Positions 7,558-16,680 of a stretch of 64,000 nucleotides of DNA are shown here, piece after piece. The stretch covers positions 18,304 through 82,303 of the forward strand of contig NZ_KE387189.1 of the NCBI RefSeq assembly GCF_000430665.1. Direction: 5' to 3'. Under the pieces are notes generated by a model. It searched no databases. It had not been told where the DNA came from and was given only the letters and a program-made list of their open reading frames with translations. The DNA is from Aquimarina muelleri DSM 19832. Lineage in GTDB: Bacteria > Bacteroidota > Bacteroidia > Flavobacteriales > Flavobacteriaceae. Positions within the stretch are counted from its first letter, which is position 1. Each line of letters opens with the position of its first letter. The translations under genes and the position numbers were made by a program.

Positions 7558-10260
7558 TTAGTTTTTTACAAAACGTTTTGTATAGACCTGATTGTTTGCC
7601 ATGATTTGTACAAAATAGGTGCCAGCTCTTAAATTAGAAACATCTATTGTATTTGTAACAGTCCCTTTGGTTACGGATTGTCCTAAAAAATTTTTAATTT
7701 CAAAGCTTGCATTTTTTTCTATTCCATCAATAAACACAGTTAAAAGACCTCCTTTAACTGGATTTGGAAATATATGAAATGCTATCTTTTCTACAGGTGT
7801 AATTGGTTCGCTTCTAGAGGCATTGGTGGTTAAGGAAATATTATCAATAGCAATATCTGCTTGCCATGTAGATCCTGTTGTTCTATTAAATCTTAATTGC
7901 ACACTATTTCCAACATAAGCAGAAAGGTTTATGTTAGCAGTATTCCAAGAGTTTCCTTGGTTACCTGTCTGGCTCCATATACTGGCCCATGTTGTACCAT
8001 TATTTGTACTTGCCTCTAAAGCAAAGCTCCCCATATCTGCTGCACCATACATATGGTATGCAAATGAAAATGTGGCTGAAGTTTGACTACTTAGATCAAA
8101 ACAAGGAGAGTTTATAATAGCTTGTTTATTAGGGAATCCTTCTGTTCCTGAGGCTTCTACATAGATATAATATGTCCCTTGTGTAGCACTAGATGGCCCT
8201 GTGTTATTAGAAGGTGTTCCATTTGCATCTATAGTCCAATCTATATTATCTGTAGAAGATTGTGTCCATACCCCAAGTGTATTTTCAAAACTTTCATTAT
8301 AAGGAAAAGAAGATATTCCAGAAGAACATCCTTGGCTTCCGCCACTGCCAGCGGTAATATTAACAGTATAGTCCTCAACCTCTCCATATTCAAAAGATTC
8401 GCAGGAGGTTGGTATACCATTATATTTCATAGAAACACGCATTCTGGTTGCTCCTTCAGCTGTTGCTGCGGGAACAGTAAAACTCCCGGTAACCGGAGTT
8501 GTTTTAGAGGCTGCTTTAGTCCATACCTGTTCTCCTGAATCTGTAAAATCTCCATCTTTGTTATAATCTATCCATACACTATACCCTTCATTATAAATAT
8601 TATTTGCCCAAGTTGGTGTTATTGTAATAGTTTGTAAACTTCCTTTTGCTATGTCTGTTGCGATTGATGTATTGTCTGCATAGCCTCCATTAGAGGCTCC
8701 TGTAGTGTTGTTAATAGTTCCTAAGCTAACATTGCTTATATATTCGTCAGCAATACTATTACCATTAGATGCACAATAGTTTATTTGTACATTGGTAGTT
8801 GTAAAATTAGTAGAGGCACTAAAACCAGAAGAGGTTCCGTCTTGGCATTTACTTTTTACCTGTACTTCATAAGCTGTAGTAGCCGTTAAACCTGTTATGT
8901 TATAAGAAGCAGAATTTGAAGTAGCAGTAGTCCAAGAGGTTGCTCCTGTTTGGCGATATCTTATATCATAAGTTGCATTTGATATAGAGGTCCAGTTTAT
9001 TGTAGCTGTTGTTGCTCCTATATTAGAAGATGTTACTCCTACGGGTACTGTTGCGATACATTCTCCTCCAGAAGTATTGCTTTTACGAACTAAGAAAAGT
9101 CCTCCTTGAATATCGCTTATAACTATGTTTCCACTACTAAAATAAGGATATACGTTCCATACACCATCCATAGTTACACTATTACTAGAAGTATATGTGT
9201 CAAAAAAACCTACCTCTGTCATTGTTTTAGCTCCTATGCTAGAAATGTCTATTACCCTTAAACCTGCTCTATAATTTGCAAGGTAAAATAAATTCCCTTT
9301 TACGTAGCCATTATGATCTGTGGAAGGAGTAGGTCCAAAGTAGTTAAAATGGAATTTTGGATTATCTAAATCTTGAAAATCAAATACAATTGTTTTGGTA
9401 TTGAAACCTACACCTTGTTCATCTAATTCATCTCCTAATATAAAGTATTTTAAATCTTCTGTGAACCATCCCTGATGGGTATATTTAACATCTGTATATT
9501 TTATAGTAGATATAGTAACAGGATTTGATTTATTAGTTATGTCCGCTATTACTATTTCAATCTCATTACTACCTATTAAAATTTCTTTTCCAGTATAATC
9601 ACTATCTGGCCCATTATAAGTTATTACTTGCGCATCATGTGTATAGGCTCTTTGTCCTCCAGATAAAAGCCCTCCTGCGTTAATAGGATTTTTTGGGTCT
9701 TGAATATTAATAAATAGAGGTCCCCCTTTATAAGGCCCAGAGTTTCTTTGAGCTCCTACTACATAGGCATATCCAGAATCTTCGTTGATTACAATATTAT
9801 GGGCATTTCCAAATTCTGTATATCTTGTATCTGCTGTAAATGTTTGAGGTGGATTCGCTACATTCCGTAATCTGGTTAAGTCAAAAACCTGTAATCCATG
9901 ACCACTAGCTTCGCTTACAATAAAAGCATGATCTTTATATACTTTTACATCTCTCCAAGTACTATTAGAAGTAGCAGTAGGGAGTTTGCCTAAATATACT
10001 GGATTAGTAGGGTTGGAAATATTTATAAATGCAGTACCATTATTTAATCCGATAATTGCATATTCGTTACCATTTTGTGGATCTGTCCATCCCCAGCTAT
10101 CATTACCCAAACTGGCGTTCATAGTAGATAGAGTTACTTGAGACATTAAATCGTAATCGTTACATGGGTAAGAACCAGCAAACCCATTTTGACAGGGGGT
10201 TTGACCATAAGAATATACCACTGTAATTAACAGCAGAAGAGTAGTTATTAAATTTTTCAT
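7558..10260 (-). CDS. Choice-of-anchor B family surface protein with T9SS type A sorting domain
   Basis: A 900-residue secreted protein. A signal peptide ends near YSYGQ. Residues about 30-390 are LVIVP-like repeats of the choice-of-anchor B family (DLMSQVTL, NEYAIIGLNNGTAFINIS, KVYKDHAFIVSEASGHGLQVFDLTRL). A fibronectin type III domain follows (about 400-490), then a GEVEDYTV domain (about 495-640), then a MAM-like beta-sandwich (about 645-810). The end is a T9SS type A sorting domain (IFPNPVKGG ... TKRFVKN). It is first in the operon with the propeller lipoprotein, MbnP-like and MbnH-like genes. T9SS export to the cell surface is expected; its ligand is unknown. Confidence 0.88.
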   Translation of the reverse strand: MKNLITTLLLLITVVYSYGQTPCQNGFAGSYPCNDYDLMSQVTLSTMNASLGNDSWGWTDPQNGNEYAIIGLNNGTAFINISNPTNPVYLGKLPTATSNSTWRDVKVYKDHAFIVSEASGHGLQVFDLTRLRNVANPPQTFTADTRYTEFGNAHNIVINEDSGYAYVVGAQRNSGPYKGGPLFINIQDPKNPINAGGLLSGGQRAYTHDAQVITYNGPDSDYTGKEILIGSNEIEIVIADITNKSNPVTISTIKYTDVKYTHQGWFTEDLKYFILGDELDEQGVGFNTKTIVFDFQDLDNPKFHFNYFGPTPSTDHNGYVKGNLFYLANYRAGLRVIDISSIGAKTMTEVGFFDTYTSSNSVTMDGVWNVYPYFSSGNIVISDIQGGLFLVRKSNTSGGECIATVPVGVTSSNIGATTATINWTSISNATYDIRYRQTGATSWTTATSNSASYNITGLTATTAYEVQVKSKCQDGTSSGFSASTNFTTTNVQINYCASNGNSIADEYISNVSLGTINNTTGASNGGYADNTSIATDIAKGSLQTITITPTWANNIYNEGYSVWIDYNKDGDFTDSGEQVWTKAASKTTPVTGSFTVPAATAEGATRMRVSMKYNGIPTSCESFEYGEVEDYTVNITAGSGGSQGCSSGISSFPYNESFENTLGVWTQSSTDNIDWTIDANGTPSNNTGPSSATQGTYYIYVEASGTEGFPNKQAIINSPCFDLSSQTSATFSFAYHMYGAADMGSFALEASTNNGTTWASIWSQTGNQGNSWNTANINLSAYVGNSVQLRFNRTTGSTWQADIAIDNISLTTNASRSEPITPVEKIAFHIFPNPVKGGLLTVFIDGIEKNASFEIKNFLGQSVTKGTVTNTIDVSNLRAGTYFVQIMANNQVYTKRFVKN

Positions 10261-10775
10261 TGAGTTTGTGTTTTAAGAGTTAGTTATAACGTTAAGTTTT
10301 TGTCATGTATAAATATTTAGTTAAAAAAATAAAAATACAATTAATTTGCTAAATTATTTTATAATTTATTAACGATATCCTATTAATTTGTTGTTTATTA
10401 ACTATTTTTAACATTTTTTAAGATAGAGGGGTGCCTTTTTTTAAACCTAAGGCTTATAGTTTTAACAAACAATAAGTTAAATATCAAAATTTATCGATTT
10501 ACATAATTTTTTTGTTAAAAAATTATACAATTACAAATACATGATTATCATTTATAACTATGCGGCTGATTTATTACTTTTATATCCTAAAGAAATTAAT
10601 AACAAGATAAAAAACAAAAAGAGTAGGTGGTTTTTTACTATGGCTACTATTTTAGTGAAAACATAAAGTCATTATTATAAAAAAGAGAGATAAATTAATA
10701 TTTGTTGCATATGGAATAGATTTTATTTTTATAAATTATAGTAGATAAAAATATCATGTTGCCTAAATTTGCAAA
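10261..10775. other. Divergent intergenic region, 515 bp
   Basis: An AT-rich gap between two divergent transcription units, the MbnP-type operon to the left and thiL to the right. It holds the thiL promoter box at 10764. No convincing TAnnTTTG box was found for the leftward operon. A 41-codon ORF at 10541-10666 has no supporting features and was not called. Confidence 0.6.
10764..10771 (+). promoter_or_regulatory. Putative -7 promoter box of thiL
   Basis: TAAATTTG matches TAnnTTTG and ends only 4 nt before the thiL ATG at 10776. If it is used, the transcript would be leaderless or nearly so. Confidence 0.45.
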
Positions 10776-11822
10776 ATGATTGAAAATAAAAATACATCAA
10801 GAACACAGATATCTGAATTAGGAGAATTTGGACTCATTAATCATTTAACTAAAGGTTTTAAAATCAAGCAAAAGACTACAGCTATTGGCGTTGGTGATGA
10901 TGCGGCAGTTTTAGATTTTAAGAATAAGAAATGTGTTTTAACAACAGACTTATTGATTGAAGGAGTGCACTTTGATTTATCTTATGTGCCTTTAAAACAT
11001 TTAGGATATAAAGCGGTAGTTGTTAATCTGTCTGATGTATATGCAATGAATGCAATAGCAACACAAATAACAGTTTCGATTGCGGTATCTAATAGATTTC
11101 CTTTGGAAGCTTTAGAAGAACTGTATTCGGGGATTGAAGCTGCTTCAAAAATTTATAATGTAGATCTGGTAGGAGGAGATACCACTTCTTCAACAACTGG
11201 TTTGTTAATTAGTATAACAGCTGTAGGATATGCTGAAGAAAAAGAATTGGTTTATCGCAATGGTGCTAAAGAAAATGATCTTTTAGTTGTAACTGGAGAT
11301 TTGGGAGCAGCATATTTAGGGCTTCAAGTATTAGAAAGAGAAAAAGAAGTCTATAAAGTCAATCCAAATTCGCAGCCAGATCTAGATCCATATACTTACC
11401 TTATCGAAAGACAGCTTAAACCAGAAGCTAGAAAAGATATACGAGAACTCCTGCAAGCTCTGGATGTACAGCCCACAAGTATGATTGATATAAGTGATGG
11501 TTTATCTTCTGAAATTATACACTTGTGTAAACAATCCAAAGTCGGAGTAAATTTATATGAAGAAAAAATCCCATTAGATCCCACGGTAATATCTGCTTGC
11601 GAGGAATTTAAATTAAATAGTACTACTGTGGCTTTAAATGGCGGAGAAGATTACGAATTATTGTTTACTATCCAGCAAGAAGATTATTCAAAAATTAAAG
11701 CAAATCCTAGTTTAACCGTTATTGGTCATATAACGGATGAAAAAAGTGGGATAGGATTAGTTACCAGATCTAATGAAAAGATAGAAATAAAAGCTCAAGG
11801 GTGGAACCCTATAAACGAATAG
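10776..11822 (+). CDS. thiL: Thiamine-monophosphate kinase ThiL
   Basis: ThiL phosphorylates thiamine monophosphate to thiamine pyrophosphate using ATP, the last step of cofactor synthesis in the cytoplasm. The 348-residue length is normal. Family motifs are GVGDDAAVL (about 38-46), TTDLLIEGVHFD (about 56-67), VNLSDVYAMNA (about 83-93), VGGDTTSS (about 131-138), TGDLGAAYLG, DISDGLSSEI and GGEDYELLF near the C-terminus. The start is supported by the promoter box just upstream. It is a single-gene unit ending 5 nt from a convergent small gene. No TPP riboswitch was recognised ahead of it. Confidence 0.96.
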   Translation: MIENKNTSRTQISELGEFGLINHLTKGFKIKQKTTAIGVGDDAAVLDFKNKKCVLTTDLLIEGVHFDLSYVPLKHLGYKAVVVNLSDVYAMNAIATQITVSIAVSNRFPLEALEELYSGIEAASKIYNVDLVGGDTTSSTTGLLISITAVGYAEEKELVYRNGAKENDLLVVTGDLGAAYLGLQVLEREKEVYKVNPNSQPDLDPYTYLIERQLKPEARKDIRELLQALDVQPTSMIDISDGLSSEIIHLCKQSKVGVNLYEEKIPLDPTVISACEEFKLNSTTVALNGGEDYELLFTIQQEDYSKIKANPSLTVIGHITDEKSGIGLVTRSNEKIEIKAQGWNPINE

Positions 11823-11827
11823 AATAG

Positions 11828-12097
11828 TTATGATACTACCCGAAAAGAAGTATCTATATTGATTTTTGCCATTTTTTTGGCATGCACAGAAGCTAAAGCA
11901 TTATTAATTTCTTTTAATTTAGGTGTCATTATTTCTAATCGACCTCGACTATTAGTTGTAGCTTGCTCACCGCAATGAGAACAAGTATACTCTTTTATAT
12001 GATGTGTAACGTTTTTAGAAAGAAGGTAATTATGACCGAACAAAGAACAATAGATTTTAGAAAAAGAAAATGCGGCGCTAGGGGTAGTTTTTTTCAT
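11828..12097 (-). CDS. Small CxxC zinc-ribbon-like protein, conserved hypothetical
   Basis: An 89-residue soluble protein. A segment at about residues 12-25 (SKIYCSLFGHNYLL) is followed by CSHCGEQATTNSRGRL (about 39-54). The four-residue CxxC with nearby Cys and His suggests a small zinc-binding fold. It looks like a conserved flavobacterial hypothetical family without an assigned function. It converges on thiL with a 5-nt gap. Upstream lies a pair of near-identical 18-nt direct repeats. Confidence 0.65.
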   Translation of the reverse strand: MKKTTPSAAFSFSKIYCSLFGHNYLLSKNVTHHIKEYTCSHCGEQATTNSRGRLEIMTPKLKEINNALASVHAKKMAKINIDTSFRVVS

Positions 12098-12104
12098 TAT
12101 TTTT

Positions 12105-12143
12105 AAGGGGTTAAAAATTCATAAAAAGGGGTTAAATGTTCAT
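12105..12143. repeat. Pair of 18-nt direct repeats upstream of the zinc-ribbon gene
   Basis: AAGGGGTTAAAAATTCAT (12105-12122) and AAGGGGTTAAATGTTCAT (12126-12143) differ at two positions and are spaced 21 bp start to start, two helical turns. They lie 8 nt before the zinc-ribbon gene start (12097), where an operator or promoter would be expected. Confidence 0.6.
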
Positions 12144-12336
12144 TATCAATACAATAATAACATATTTTTTATAACTATCCATGTTTTTGTAAGAAAAAAA
12201 CGCATTTCATGTACGTTTTTTAAGTAAGAATGTAATTTTAAAGTGTTTTTTAGCCATCAAAAATGTATTTTGTCTATATTTTTGATTTTCTGTAGTTGTG
12301 AAAAGTAAGAATACACTTCTTTCTATTAGTTGTATA

Positions 12337-13116
12337 TTATATAGAATTTAAAAATCGACTAAGTTCTATCATATATTGCTCTTTATTTTCTAGATAAGAC
12401 ATGTGTCCCCCTTCAAGACTGACTAAATCAACATTATTTTGTTTTGCTTCTGCACAGCTTTGTTTATAGGGTAGAATAGGGTCTTTAATTCCAGCAAAAA
12501 TTACTTTAAACCCTTTAAAATTAGCCAAAATATTGGTTCGATCTTTTCTAATCTTCATCCCTTCAAGAGCAGAAATAATTCCTTGTAAGGACATCTTAGA
12601 GGCTTGATTTTTAATTTCATGTATTTCGCTAGCAAACTGTAGCTGGTTTTCTTCTGCAAAAAGATTAGCTATTGCCATACTTGTATATGCATTAGGATTT
12701 TTTTTAACAATATTAATAGCTCTGGTTCTATTATATTTCCTTTCTTCACTATCGGGAAATGAAGTAGAGTTAAGCAGTGCAATACCCAAAATCAAATCAG
12801 GGAAAAGATCTACACAGGCCAAAGATACATATCCCCCCATAGAGTGTCCCACAAAAACAGCTTTGGATATACTTAGATTTTCTAAAACAGTTTTTACGGC
12901 TTTTGCCATATCTTCCATAGTATGTATGTATCCTATATTTCCAGAGTGACCATGACCTAAAAGGTCGATCAAAATACATTGATAGCTATCCGTTAGAGAC
13001 TCTGTGGTTTTCTCCCACATGTTTAAATTTTCTAAAAACCCATGAAGAAATACTACAGGTATTCCTTTCCCTAAAGTGTTATAATTTATTTTAATCCCTT
13101 TATACAGTAATATCAT
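12337..13116 (-). CDS. Alpha/beta hydrolase
   Basis: A 259-residue cytoplasmic alpha/beta-fold hydrolase. The oxyanion segment VVFLHGF is at 21-27 and the nucleophile elbow GHSMGG at 90-95 (Ser92). A likely acid lies in IFAGIKDPILP (about 207-217) and the catalytic His in GGHMSYLENKEQ (about 236-247). It resembles the MhpC/YcdJ-type esterase group, but the substrate is not predictable. Its start is 38 nt from the divergent brnQ start, so the two promoters must overlap. Confidence 0.88.
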   Translation of the reverse strand: MILLYKGIKINYNTLGKGIPVVFLHGFLENLNMWEKTTESLTDSYQCILIDLLGHGHSGNIGYIHTMEDMAKAVKTVLENLSISKAVFVGHSMGGYVSLACVDLFPDLILGIALLNSTSFPDSEERKYNRTRAINIVKKNPNAYTSMAIANLFAEENQLQFASEIHEIKNQASKMSLQGIISALEGMKIRKDRTNILANFKGFKVIFAGIKDPILPYKQSCAEAKQNNVDLVSLEGGHMSYLENKEQYMIELSRFLNSI

Positions 13117-13154
13117 TATGAAAGTTTATTTTTAAGGTTGATAAACCTAACTAA

Positions 13155-14441
13155 ATGAGATTTAATAAAGAAACTTTCGTAGCAGGATTTGCATTATTTT
13201 CTATGTTTTTTGGTGCAGGAAACCTCATGTTTCCACCTCTTCTTGGTTTAAAAGCGGGAGATGCATGGTTTATGGTTACACTAGGTTTTGTTATTTCGGC
13301 AGTAATTATACCTTTATTAGGGATTTTTGCGCACGCCAGACTACAAGGTACCATGTTAGATTTTGCAAAAAAGGTGTCTCCTACTTTTAGTCTTATTTAC
13401 TGTATTCTTGTCTATTTAATATCGATTACATTGCCTTCCCCAAGAACTGCTTCTGTAACTCATGAAATGGTAATTCAACCTTTTTTTGGTACCAGCGCAT
13501 GGTTAACAAGTGTTGTTTACTTTTCTTTGGTTTTACTTTTTGTACTTAATCGCTCTAAAGTTCTTAATCTATTAGGTAAATTTTTATCTCCTGTCTTATT
13601 TATTGTTGTTTTAAGTATTATATGTATAGGTGTTTTTTCTGTACAGAACCCTGTTATAAACCCATCTGAATTTAAAACACCAATGATTAAGGGATTGTTA
13701 GAAGGGTACCAAACTTTTGACGCCATTGGTGCTGTTGTTGTTGGCGCTGTTATTATAATTTCTTTAAAAATAAAAGGAGAAAATAATTTTATTAGAAACA
13801 GGAGGGTAATTATAAGCTCTGGTATTGTAGCAGGAATGGGACTTTTGATAATCTATTCTGGAATGATATATAATGGAGCGTTGTTTAGTACCCAATTTGA
13901 AACCAATGTAACGCGAACGGAATTATTATCTGGTTTAAGTTTCATAACTCTTGGTAAGATAGGAAAAACATTTTTAAGCATTTTAGTTGGTTTAGCCTGT
14001 TTTACAACTGCAGTTGGTATTATAACTGGTACTGCGGATTTTATAAAAGGGTTGTTTAATAACTCTCAAAAAGTGTATATTCTTACTGCAGTTATAGCTT
14101 GCTTTTTAGGTGTTCTAATAGGGCAATTTAATGTTCATAATATTGTCACTATAGCTATACCAGCTCTTATGTTTATATATCCTATAACTATTATTTTAAT
14201 AGTTTTAAATATATTACCTAATAGATTTACTTCTCCGCTAGTATTTAGAGCAGTGGTTGTTGTAACCATTATGTTTAGTATTCCTGATTTTTTTGGATCT
14301 ATAGGTATGCAGAAATTTATTAGTCCAATTTTAGAGATTCTTCCTTTTGGGAAATATAGCCTAGCTTGGTTAATACCTGCAATAGTAACCTTAATTCTTA
14401 TGAATGTTTTGTCTTACAAAAAAGACAAAACAATTTCTTAA
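13155..14441 (+). CDS. brnQ: Branched-chain amino acid transport system carrier BrnQ
   Basis: A 428-residue integral membrane protein with about 12 hydrophobic helices, matching the LIVCS family of Na+ (or H+) coupled importers of leucine, isoleucine and valine. The N-terminus carries the family segment AGFALFSMFFGAGNLMFPP (about 10-28), and SITLPSPRTASVTHEM follows near residue 90. It is divergent from the alpha/beta hydrolase with a 38-nt gap and is followed by a weak GC hairpin. The start ATG is the only suitable one. Confidence 0.94.
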   Translation: MRFNKETFVAGFALFSMFFGAGNLMFPPLLGLKAGDAWFMVTLGFVISAVIIPLLGIFAHARLQGTMLDFAKKVSPTFSLIYCILVYLISITLPSPRTASVTHEMVIQPFFGTSAWLTSVVYFSLVLLFVLNRSKVLNLLGKFLSPVLFIVVLSIICIGVFSVQNPVINPSEFKTPMIKGLLEGYQTFDAIGAVVVGAVIIISLKIKGENNFIRNRRVIISSGIVAGMGLLIIYSGMIYNGALFSTQFETNVTRTELLSGLSFITLGKIGKTFLSILVGLACFTTAVGIITGTADFIKGLFNNSQKVYILTAVIACFLGVLIGQFNVHNIVTIAIPALMFIYPITIILIVLNILPNRFTSPLVFRAVVVVTIMFSIPDFFGSIGMQKFISPILEILPFGKYSLAWLIPAIVTLILMNVLSYKKDKTIS

Positions 14442-14456
14442 ACTTTTTTAAAAATT

Positions 14457-14476
14457 AGGGGGGATCTCCCCCTTTC
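14457..14476 (+). terminator. Weak GC-rich hairpin after brnQ
   Basis: A 6-bp stem, AGGGGG paired with CCCCCT around a 5-nt loop, followed by a short T-rich run (TTTC). The stem is stable but the T-tract is poor, so its terminator function is uncertain. Confidence 0.4.
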
Positions 14477-14613
14477 TATCGAATTGTTTTTTACTATTTT
14501 CGTGCTGAAAAATAATTTATTTTATACTAATATCATTTGTCATTTGAATTTAGTAGAATAAAACATTCTTGTTTTTTAATAAATTCAAAAAATAGCTAGT
14601 ATCAAAAAAGGAA

Positions 14614-15963
14614 ATGCCTATGAAAAAAATAATTACTCTAACATGTATCTCTTTATTTTTATTTTCTTGTAGTGACGATGATGATTATATCCCTGTTGGA
14701 TCAGGTTTAGATAAAGAACTAACAACTATTTTAACAACTGTTTCTGAAGATAAAACACTATCCTATTTTATTTTACCAGAAAGTGATGACTATCTTAATA
14801 TTCCTCAAGATCCTTTAAATGTAATTACTAAAGAAAAGGTAGAATTAGGTAAATTATTGTTACACGAAACTGCGTTGGGCAGAAAACCAAAAATGACAGA
14901 GATGACAGCTACATATTCTTGTGCTTCTTGTCATCAAGCTGCAGCAGGTTTTAGTTCTGCTTTACGACAAGGGATTGGAGAGTGTGGTGTTGGATTTGGA
15001 ATCAATGGTAATGGTAGGATAATTAATCAAGGTGTTCCTATTGATTCTGTAGATATCCAACCTATTCGTTCTCCTACTCTTTTAAATGTTGCATACCAAG
15101 ATGTAATGCTTTGGAATGGGCAATTTGGAGCTACAGGAACCAATCAAGGAACTGAGGCAAATTGGGGTCAAATACCTGAGAATTTTTTAGGATTTCAAGG
15201 GGTAGAAGTTCAAGCTATAAAAGGGCAAGGTGTTCATCGATTATTAGTTGATGAGGATTTTGTAATTACTTTTGGATATAAAGAAATGTTTGACCAAGCT
15301 TTTACGGATATAGTAGAAAAACAAAGATATACTACTAAAAATGCAGGCCTTGCAATAGCTGCATATGAAAGAACTTTGCTTGCAAATAAATCACCTTGGC
15401 AACAATGGCTAAAAGGGGATCGTAACGCTATGACTACTGTAGAAAAAAAAGGAGCTATAACTTTTTTTAGTAAAGGAAAATGTTATGAATGTCATACTGG
15501 TCCTGCTTTAAGCGATAAAGGTTTTTATGCATTTGGAATGGGAGATTTTGATAACTCTAATAAGGCAGTAGTTGTTGCTAACTCTGGATTTGAAAATATA
15601 AAAAAAGGAAGAGGTGGTTTTACCAAAAACACTAATGATGATTATAAGTTTAAAACACCTACTCTATACAATTTGTTAGATAATGGTTTTTATGGTCATG
15701 GAGGAACATTTACATCTGTAAGGGATGTTATTGCATACAAAAACAAAGGAATCCCACAATCTACAGAAGCAACGGTTGAAAATTTCGCATCACAATTTGG
15801 AACTATTGATTTAACAGATGATGAAATAAATAACCTAACTGCTTTTATAGAAAACAGTTTACGAGATAGTAATCTAACCAGATATGTTCCTGAAACATTA
15901 AAATCTGGACAATGTTTTCCTACTAATGATATACAGTCTCAAATTGATTTGGGATGTAATTAA
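14614..15963 (+). CDS. Dihaem cytochrome c peroxidase/MauG-family lipoprotein
   Basis: A 449-residue dihaem protein with a lipoprotein signal (lipobox LFSC, Cys19) and haem c motifs CASCH (103-107) and CYECH (290-294). Between them lies a long family-type segment with IRSPTLLNVAYQDVMLWNGQFG (151-172). Near the C-terminus, FKTPTLYNLLDNGFYGHGG corresponds to the distal-haem region of CCP/MauG proteins. It is a different subgroup from the MbnH-like protein at 4.3 kb: it is longer and has a glycine-rich insertion after the first haem. No MbnP-like partner is adjacent. The start may be the first ATG or the second, at 14620. The substrate is unknown. Confidence 0.88.
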   Translation: MPMKKIITLTCISLFLFSCSDDDDYIPVGSGLDKELTTILTTVSEDKTLSYFILPESDDYLNIPQDPLNVITKEKVELGKLLLHETALGRKPKMTEMTATYSCASCHQAAAGFSSALRQGIGECGVGFGINGNGRIINQGVPIDSVDIQPIRSPTLLNVAYQDVMLWNGQFGATGTNQGTEANWGQIPENFLGFQGVEVQAIKGQGVHRLLVDEDFVITFGYKEMFDQAFTDIVEKQRYTTKNAGLAIAAYERTLLANKSPWQQWLKGDRNAMTTVEKKGAITFFSKGKCYECHTGPALSDKGFYAFGMGDFDNSNKAVVVANSGFENIKKGRGGFTKNTNDDYKFKTPTLYNLLDNGFYGHGGTFTSVRDVIAYKNKGIPQSTEATVENFASQFGTIDLTDDEINNLTAFIENSLRDSNLTRYVPETLKSGQCFPTNDIQSQIDLGCN

Positions 15964-15997
15964 TAAGTTAATATAGATTAAAATATACAGATAAAAC

Positions 15998-16381
15998 TTA
16001 GTTTAATGTAGCGATCCACCAGGTATTACCAAATGGATCTAGAAAACCTGCTCCTCGAGCACCATAATCCTCTTCCATAGGTTGCATTAAGGATTTGGCT
16101 CCTGAATCAAGGGCATCATAATAGGTTTTGTCTGTGTCTTTTACATATACATACATTGATCCAGGGTGTGCAGGATAATGTTGTGATGCTTCAGAAAGAA
16201 GAATGGTACTATCCCCTATTTTAATCTCAGAATGTTGTATTCTATTATCCAGATCCAGATTTCTTATCATTTCTTGGGCTTGAAAAATCTTTCGAATAAA
16301 ATCTATAAAATCTTCAGCTTTTTCTACTACTATATATGGCATCGCTTGCTGGTGACCAGCAGTAATTTTCATTCGTTGCAT
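15998..16381 (-). CDS. VOC-family protein (glyoxalase/PhnB-like)
   Basis: A vicinal oxygen chelate fold protein of about 127 residues. Motifs are PYIVVEKAEDFIDFIRKIFQA, SEIKIGDSTILLSEA, SMYVYVKDTDKTYYDAL, and the C-terminal DYGARGAGFLDPFGNTWWIAT, which matches the PhnB/glyoxalase-like group. The open frame extends to 16450, but the extra 23 residues form an unconserved hydrophobic stretch, so the ATG at 16381 is chosen (16372 is also possible). The substrate is unknown, as for most of this family. Confidence 0.82.
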   Translation of the reverse strand: MQRMKITAGHQQAMPYIVVEKAEDFIDFIRKIFQAQEMIRNLDLDNRIQHSEIKIGDSTILLSEASQHYPAHPGSMYVYVKDTDKTYYDALDSGAKSLMQPMEEDYGARGAGFLDPFGNTWWIATLN

Positions 16382-16680
16382 ATTATATAAGGTGACTTTT
16401 ATAAGGAACGAAAAAACTATACAAAATATTCTATATATAGATGAAAACATATTTTTTTTGGCTTCTATAAAAATGAGACACCAGTGAACTATAAGTTTTA
16501 TGAAATGAATAGAGATTATTTTATAAAAAATAAAATAAACACCTTAGTGATCTCCTGAATGTTCTAACAGGTCTATATAAAGATATTTCTTAAACTTTTT
16601 TTAACATATCCCTGCACCTATAGTCATTCTAATGCTATAACTTGTTATCCGCAAAAAATCACACAAATACATTAACAGTT

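Noticed and set aside
8179..8538. Plus-strand frame of 119 codons inside the choice-of-anchor B gene
   Set aside because: It lies fully antisense to a well-supported gene and has no recognisable motif.
10541..10666. Forty-one-codon ORF in the gap before thiL
   Set aside because: There is no signal peptide, domain or promoter; its composition is that of random AT-rich DNA.
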